This document shows positions 31,034 through 35,087 of a stretch of 35,087 bases of DNA, in pieces. The position numbers were made by a program, and so were the translations under genes. The notes under the pieces are model-generated. The model did not search any database. It saw only the letters and a list, made by a program, of their open reading frames with translations, and was not told the origin of the DNA. Numbering within the stretch: the first letter of the stretch is position 1; the number at the start of each line of letters is the position of its first letter. Source of the stretch: an uncultured Prevotella sp. (GTDB lineage Bacteria; Bacteroidota; Bacteroidia; Bacteroidales; Bacteroidaceae); the NCBI GenBank assembly GCA_900547005.1, contig URER01000026.1, positions 1-35,087 of the forward strand. Direction: 5' to 3'.

Positions 31034-31509
31034 AAAAAAGCGTGGAAGTCTGACCCTGTCACCCGTTCCACGATTAGAGGCTCTGGCATTTGCCCATCCA
31101 GTCAAGAACGAGCAACGCAGAACCCACGCCGATGAGTTTATATAATTATCCCTATACACCGTCTCCTACACCTTACTATATAATAAGGACACTGAGAATA
31201 CGGAGATAGAGATGTTTATAAAAACATCCCATGAGCATCTACCGTTGCCTTATTCTGTGACTGGGTTTGAAACTGCCAGATTTCTAATCGTCAAGAACAA
31301 AGCGCATGATAAACGCTTTCCTATATATAGCGACCCTCGCCCCACCCATTATCCGCTGTCGCGCAGATGGTGAAATCAGCCCTACAGCCCGGCGTGGGAA
31401 TATCCCAAGTCCGTATGTGAGACAATTGCGGACACGTCCGCCCATATCTTTACGCGCAAGGGACTTCAAGAATCATTTGCAAAAATACGAAATATTTTCT
31501 TAAAACAAA
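31034..31509 (-). ncRNA. Candidate non-coding transcript or hairpin-rich repeat element
   Basis: A full promoter on the minus strand (TTTG at 31509-31506, 18 bases, TATTTTTG at 31487-31480) reads into about 440 bases without a convincing gene. The predicted RNA has many stems: GCGGAC/GTCCGC (31428-31441), GGGAATATCCC (near 31396-31407), AAAGCG/CGCTTT (near 31299-31319), GATGTTT/AAACATC (31211-31228) and CCTTA/TAAGG. It ends in CGTGGAA/TTCCACG (31041-31072) followed by T6, a terminator-like end. A 61-codon frame inside (31284-31469) looks incidental to structure. Its central part matches the 23.8-kb element. It does not fit tmRNA, RNase P RNA or SRP RNA motifs that I can check. Confidence 0.45.
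31184..31246. repeat. Diverged second copy of the 23.8-kb element end
   Basis: GGACACTGAGAATACGGAGAT then GATGT..., and GAGCATCTACC align with GGCACTGAGGACACGGAGAT, TATGT... and GAGCATATACC at 23836-23890, in the same order and spacing within a few bases. Confidence 0.5.
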
Positions 31510-31904
31510 AGAAAAGCGCACATTTTCTATAACAGACAAAAGAAAACAAAGATGCACAAAGAATTCACCCTATTTACAAGCGTATATATAAGTGAGTAAA
31601 GAGAACAAACAACGAACCGAGATACATGATGGGTGCATATCACTTTGAACAGAAAAATGTATCTCTGCAATAAGACGAAATAACACTGAAGGTATATTGA
31701 CAGAAAGGTAACGGAAACACAAGAAGAGCCATTTCGTAAGACAACTGTAATGCCTTGATAAAGAGAGGCTGGCAAAGCCATAAAAAAATTTCGCGAAAAT
31801 TTCTTCTAAAAGAGCCTCTTTCAGACAAAATTTTCGCGAAAATCTTATGCAAGGAGAATCCTATTGGATTGCTCCTACTATAGTTTTGCTTTGTAAACGA
31901 ATGC
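31510..31904. other. Gene-free stretch with two TTTTCGCGAAAA-type palindromes
   Basis: No gene is supported here. The visible structure is a pair of palindromes, AAATTTCGCGAAAATTT (near 31786-31802) and AAAATTTTCGCGAAAAT (near 31827-31843), about 40 bases apart, just downstream of adk. A short GGCT/AGCC stem lies before them. Confidence 0.6.
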
Positions 31905-32477
31905 TTAAAGCGCGTCGATAACCGTACAGATGTCGGCGAAGATGGTGTCGAGCTCGCCGTAACCGTTCACGTGATGGTGAATGCCCTCACCCTTGTACCA
32001 GTCTATCAGCGGACTTGTCTGGTTGTAGTAAACGCCGAGACGTTTCTTTATCGTCTCCTCGTTGTCGTCAGAACGACCGCTTTCGAGACCGCGCTTGATG
32101 AGGCGCTCCATGAGAACCTCATCGGGAACATCAAGCTCTATCATTGCAGCAATCTTGTGGCCACGCTCGTCGAGCATCTTCTTCAGAGCCTCAGCCTGCG
32201 GTATTGTGCGTGGGAATCCGTCGAAGATAACGCCTTTATGCTCTTTGCCGAAGCTGTCGTAAACGCTCGCAAGGATGTCAACCATCAACTCGTCCGGGAT
32301 GAGCTGCCCCTGGTCGATATACTTTTTAGCAGTTTGTCCCAATTCTGTTCCATTCTTGATTTCGTTGCGAAGCACGTCGCCTGTCGAGATATGCTCAAAG
32401 CCATACTTCTCAATCATCAGATTGCTCTGTGTGCCCTTGCCTGAACCCGGGGCGCCGAAAATTACTATATTCTTCAT
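31905..32477 (-). CDS. adk: Adenylate kinase
   Basis: The 190-residue enzyme interconverts AMP, ADP and ATP. The P-loop GAPGSGKGTQ is at residues 8-17, followed by HISTGDVLR and FDGFPRTIPQAEAL with the AMP-site arginine. The lid is of the short type (RLIKRGLESGRSDDNEETIKKRL), without the zinc-binding insert, which explains the length below the 214 of E. coli. It follows hpt by about 95 bases on the same strand; obg would be expected next but is displaced by about 2.3 kb. Confidence 0.96.
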   Translation of the reverse strand: MKNIVIFGAPGSGKGTQSNLMIEKYGFEHISTGDVLRNEIKNGTELGQTAKKYIDQGQLIPDELMVDILASVYDSFGKEHKGVIFDGFPRTIPQAEALKKMLDERGHKIAAMIELDVPDEVLMERLIKRGLESGRSDDNEETIKKRLGVYYNQTSPLIDWYKGEGIHHHVNGYGELDTIFADICTVIDAL

Positions 32478-32571
32478 TATCCTTTTAATATATAATAAAA
32501 TTACCTTTCTTTATAAAGCCTACTTGCCTCATAATCACTCGTCAACTAAAGCAAGCAACTCGCCTACCCGC

Positions 32572-33111
32572 TTACTCATCAACTATTGTATATATATCCC
32601 GCAAGTTTCGTCCTTGCTGATTATAGTCGAGTCCGTAGCCCAGAATGAAGTCGTTTGGAATCTCCATTGCCGCGTATTCTATATCCAAATCCACCTTCAG
32701 GCAGTCCGGTTTCAGCAGCAGCGTACAGATATGTATCGACTCAGGATTGCGTGTTCCGAGCGACTCAATCATGCGCTTCATCGTCAGTCCAGACTCTATT
32801 ATGTCCTCCACGATAATCACCGTGCGGTTTGTCAGGTCCTCGTTGATACCAAACACTTCCTTTATTTTGCCTGTCGAGGTAGTTCCCTGATACGAAGCCA
32901 GTTTCACGAATGAAATCTCGCAAGGTATGGTTATCATTCTCATCAAGTCGGCAGCAAAGATGAATGAGCCGTTGAGCACAGCTAAAAGCAGCGGATTCTT
33001 GCCGGCCATATCTTTATTTATGCGGTCGGCCACAGCCTTCACGCGCTTCAGAATCTCAGCCTCTGGAATCGAGGGCGCGAACGTTTTGCCATTGATTTGA
33101 ATATTACTCAT
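32572..33111 (-). CDS. hpt: Hypoxanthine phosphoribosyltransferase
   Basis: The 179-residue purine-salvage enzyme joins hypoxanthine (and often guanine) to PRPP. The PRPP-binding motif is VIIVEDIIESGLTM, preceded by the flexible loop segment KLASYQGTTSTGKIKE, with DFILGYGLDYNQQGRNL near the C-terminus for base recognition. Length is standard. It heads the hpt-adk run and is divergent from nnrDE. Confidence 0.96.
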   Translation of the reverse strand: MSNIQINGKTFAPSIPEAEILKRVKAVADRINKDMAGKNPLLLAVLNGSFIFAADLMRMITIPCEISFVKLASYQGTTSTGKIKEVFGINEDLTNRTVIIVEDIIESGLTMKRMIESLGTRNPESIHICTLLLKPDCLKVDLDIEYAAMEIPNDFILGYGLDYNQQGRNLRDIYTIVDE

Positions 33112-33134
33112 AGCTAAATGTTTTTATTTTGGCG

Positions 33135-33142
33135 CAAAATTA
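33135..33142 (-). promoter_or_regulatory. -7 promoter element of hpt-adk
   Basis: On the minus strand TAATTTTG matches TAnnTTTG and lies 23 bases from the hpt ATG. The -33 element is not clear. Confidence 0.6.
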
Positions 33143-33266
33143 ATAAAAATATATCAAACCATAAACGTCAACTGATATTTATTTGGAATTTCTTTGATAT
33201 GACATTAATAATTGTTCGTACAGGCAGAAGTTTTTGGTTCAAATTGTCAAAAAAGGCGCATTTTAT

Positions 33267-33297
33267 TTTGTATTATGTGTGATTTACTGTAAATTTG
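33267..33297 (+). promoter_or_regulatory. Promoter of nnrDE with almost no leader
   Basis: TTTG (33267-33270), 19 bases, TAAATTTG (33290-33297): a perfect Bacteroidetes promoter. The start site should fall near 33304, only about two bases before the ATG at 33306. Confidence 0.75.
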
Positions 33298-33305
33298 CCC
33301 TTGAT

Positions 33306-34823
33306 ATGAAGATATTTACGAGCACTCAGATACGCGAATTGGACAAGTTTACGATAGAACATGAGCCGATTAGTTCTATCGAATTGATGGAAAGAGCCGC
33401 AAAAGCCATAACGCAAGCCGTTACCGAACGATGGGGTAAGGGCTACGAAGTGGTGGTTTTTGCCGGTCCTGGCAATAACGGAGGCGATGCCCTTGCCGTT
33501 GCAAGGATGCTCGCCGAACAGGGGTACAATGTCGAGGCTTTTCTCTTTAATATCGGCAATCGTCTCTCTGATGACTGCAAGACAAACCGCAAGCGCATAA
33601 TGGATTGTAAACGCATGAAGTGCTTCACCGAAGTCACGATGCAGTTTGACCCGCCGGAACTCGGCGAGTCGACCCTTGTCGTAGACGGACTCTTCGGTTC
33701 GGGACTGAACAAGCCGCTTGCCGGAGGCTTCTCCTCGCTCGTGAAATACATCAACCAGTCATCGGCCGAGGTCGTGAGCATAGACGTTCCGTCCGGACTT
33801 ATGACCGAAGACAACACCTATAATGTCAGTGCAAACATCATACGTGCCGACGTTACACTGACGTTGCAGCAGAAAAAGCTCTCGTTTATGTTTGCCGACA
33901 ACCAGCAATATCTTGGTGAGGTGCAGGTGCTGGACATCGGATTAAGCCATGAGTTCATACAGAAGACCGAGGTGCAATATTCCATTCTCGAAGAAGACGA
34001 TGTGCGGTGTCGTATGCGTTCGCGTGGCGATTTCGCGCACAAGGGTACGATGGGCAATGCGCTCATCATCGCCGGAAGCTACGGAATGGCCGGAGCATCG
34101 GTTCTCGCCACGCGCGCCTGTCTGCGTTCGGGTGCAGGAAAGGTTACGGTGCACACTCCGCGCAAGAACTATAACATCATGCAGATTTCCGTTCCGGAGG
34201 CCGTCATGCAGATGGATCATGAGGAAACGTATTTCTCCGAGGCTGTCGATGTTGAGGACTTCGATGCCGTAGGTATTGGTCCTGGGCTCGGAACTCACGA
34301 GAATACTGCCATCGCGCTCATCTCACAGTTGCGCCGTTCGCAGTGTCCGGTCGTTGTCGATGCCGATGCCATCAACATCCTTGCAAACCACAGGGCCTGG
34401 ATTCAGCAGTTGCCCAAAGGTATTATCATGACACCGCACCCTCGCGAGTTCGAGCGATTGAACGGAATGGCCAGCAACGGCGACTATGAACGCCTGCACA
34501 GTGCCCGTGAACTGGCTCAGCACCTGCAAGGTTACATCATCCTGAAAGGCCATTACTCGGCACTTTGCCTGCCCAACGGCCGCGTGATATTCAACAGTAC
34601 GGGCAACAGCGGAATGGCTACTGCAGGCAGTGGCGACGTGCTTACGGGTATTATCACCGGTCTTCTGGCTCGAGGATATAACCAGACAGACGCCTGCATC
34701 GTGGGTATGTACCTTCACGGATTGGCCGGCGATTTTGCTGCCGAGAGTCTTGGCAAGGAGAGTCTCACCGCCGGCGACATCATAGAGTATCTTCCCGAAG
34801 CTTTCAAAAGGCTTAATCCGTAA
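33306..34823 (+). CDS. nnrDE: Bifunctional NAD(P)H-hydrate epimerase / ADP-dependent NAD(P)H-hydrate dehydratase
   Basis: The 505-residue fusion repairs hydrated NADH and NADPH. The N-terminal epimerase (about 1-215; YjeF_N) shows VVFAGPGNNGGDALAVAR and the VDGLFGSGLNKPL and SIDVPSGL segments. The C-terminal dehydratase (ribokinase-like, about 225-505) shows HKGTMGNALIIAGSYGMAGASVLATRACLRSGAG, VVDADAINILA, TPHPREFERL, and the key NSGMATAGSGDVLTGIITGLL loop. The start at 33306 (MKIFTSTQIRELD) fits the family; the longer frame from 33234 would begin inside the promoter. It is divergent from hpt. Confidence 0.96.
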   Translation: MKIFTSTQIRELDKFTIEHEPISSIELMERAAKAITQAVTERWGKGYEVVVFAGPGNNGGDALAVARMLAEQGYNVEAFLFNIGNRLSDDCKTNRKRIMDCKRMKCFTEVTMQFDPPELGESTLVVDGLFGSGLNKPLAGGFSSLVKYINQSSAEVVSIDVPSGLMTEDNTYNVSANIIRADVTLTLQQKKLSFMFADNQQYLGEVQVLDIGLSHEFIQKTEVQYSILEEDDVRCRMRSRGDFAHKGTMGNALIIAGSYGMAGASVLATRACLRSGAGKVTVHTPRKNYNIMQISVPEAVMQMDHEETYFSEAVDVEDFDAVGIGPGLGTHENTAIALISQLRRSQCPVVVDADAINILANHRAWIQQLPKGIIMTPHPREFERLNGMASNGDYERLHSARELAQHLQGYIILKGHYSALCLPNGRVIFNSTGNSGMATAGSGDVLTGIITGLLARGYNQTDACIVGMYLHGLAGDFAAESLGKESLTAGDIIEYLPEAFKRLNP

Positions 34824-34831
34824 TCTTATAA

Positions 34832-34870
34832 AGAGGTAAGAGGTAAGGAGTTAGAGGTAAGAGGTAAGAA
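34832..34870 (+). repeat. Short tandem repeat of AGAGGTAAG type
   Basis: About four imperfect copies of (A)GAGGTAAG occur directly after the nnrDE stop. Confidence 0.75.
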
Positions 34871-34889
34871 GAAGAGCCCGAAACGGCAT

Positions 34890-35011
34890 AGTACTAAAGC
34901 CGAAATACTCGAGTACTAAAGCCAAAATACTTGAGTAATCACGCCCAAATTACTCGAGTACTTGGCCCGAATTACTCGAATACTAAAGCCAAATTACTCC
35001 AGTACTGTGCC
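34890..35011 (+). repeat. Tandem array of 22-bp units with an ACTCGAGT palindrome at each junction
   Basis: Five full units (34890, 34912, 34934, 34957 and 34979) of 22, 22, 23, 22 and 22 bases and one partial unit follow the pattern AGTACTAAAGCC-AAATTACTCG. Where one unit meets the next, ACTCGAGT or a close variant appears. Units differ mainly in the middle (AAAGCC, CACGCC, TGGCCC), and there are no spacers. Confidence 0.8.
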
Positions 35012-35073
35012 TTCATTCCCGTCAGGCCATTCCGGCTCAGTAGCAAAAAGGTGTGGGTATAAATAAAAAATGT

Positions 35074-35081
35074 TATCTTTG
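35074..35081 (+). promoter_or_regulatory. -7 promoter element pointing out of the window
   Basis: TATCTTTG followed by CAG matches TAnnTTTG. The gene it serves lies beyond the right edge. The -33 block is weak. Confidence 0.55.
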
Positions 35082-35087
35082 CAGTCA

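Noticed and set aside
31284..31469. 61-codon minus-strand frame as a protein gene
   Set aside because: It lies wholly inside an inverted-repeat-rich region, has no signal or domain, and starts and ends without gene context; treated as part of the candidate RNA or repeat.
31034..31509. tmRNA, RNase P RNA or SRP RNA
   Set aside because: The tRNA-like ends with CCA of tmRNA, the GAGGAAAGTCC and ACAGAAG blocks of RNase P RNA, and the SRP core were not found.
34890..35011. CRISPR array
   Set aside because: Units are contiguous 22-mers without unique spacers of constant length, and no cas genes are present.

Overview
The window looks like a chromosomal segment of a Bacteroidales bacterium, most likely Prevotella in the broad sense. 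Support: a GLPGLI-family secreted protein, a PorT-family protein, ExbB-ExbD-ExbD-TonB with the Bacteroidetes-type TonB N-terminus, a two-gene split 5'-nucleotidase, a stand-alone AICAR transformylase, and many promoters of the Bacteroidetes form TTTG-N19..21-TAnnTTTG. I saw no rRNA, tRNA, CRISPR array, phage or transposase gene.

Layout. 1-1250: a minus-strand GLPGLI gene followed by a broken or cut-off outer-membrane-type gene. 1470-6001: plus-strand LptF/G-type permease, ribBA and an aspartate-type aminotransferase. 6102-11800: a long plus-strand energy-transduction operon (exbB, two exbD, tonB, PstS-like lipoprotein, TPR protein) ending in a clear terminator. 12028-13260: a short 2[4Fe-4S] ferredoxin on minus, then a PorT-family protein on plus. 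13345-14990: 5'-nucleotidase as two minus-strand genes. 15196-15720: rplS with its own promoter, a structured leader and a terminator. 15865-20588: a minus-strand signalling block: a sigma54-dependent response regulator, a small secreted repeat protein preceded by an almost perfect sigma54 promoter, and a hybrid histidine kinase with receiver and Hpt domains. 20697-22601: pyrH, birA and a YraN-family gene. 22650-24560: a gene-poor, repeat-rich stretch with one small unknown gene, a hairpin-rich inverted-repeat element and a decayed flavodoxin-type reductase. 24573-27578: AICAR transformylase, two unknown genes and a RelE/HigB-like toxin-antitoxin pair. 27608-33111: minus-strand hpt, adk, obg and pgeF, interrupted between adk and obg by about 2.3 kb carrying a lipoprotein gene, a candidate non-coding RNA or repeat element and palindromes. 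33267-34823: NAD(P)H-hydrate repair enzyme nnrDE from a near-leaderless promoter, then two tandem-repeat tracts and a promoter pointing out of the window.

The most interesting system is the sigma54 module. The regulator gene, a secreted 15-residue-repeat protein and the hybrid kinase are consecutive on one strand. The only strong sigma54-type promoter I noticed lies directly upstream of the secreted protein, with repeated and inverted sequences at enhancer distance. This suggests a dedicated kinase-regulator-effector circuit for the envelope. A second theme is a family of hairpin-rich intergenic elements sharing a 25-bp end motif near 23.8 kb and 31.2 kb, the second inside a possible minus-strand non-coding transcript.
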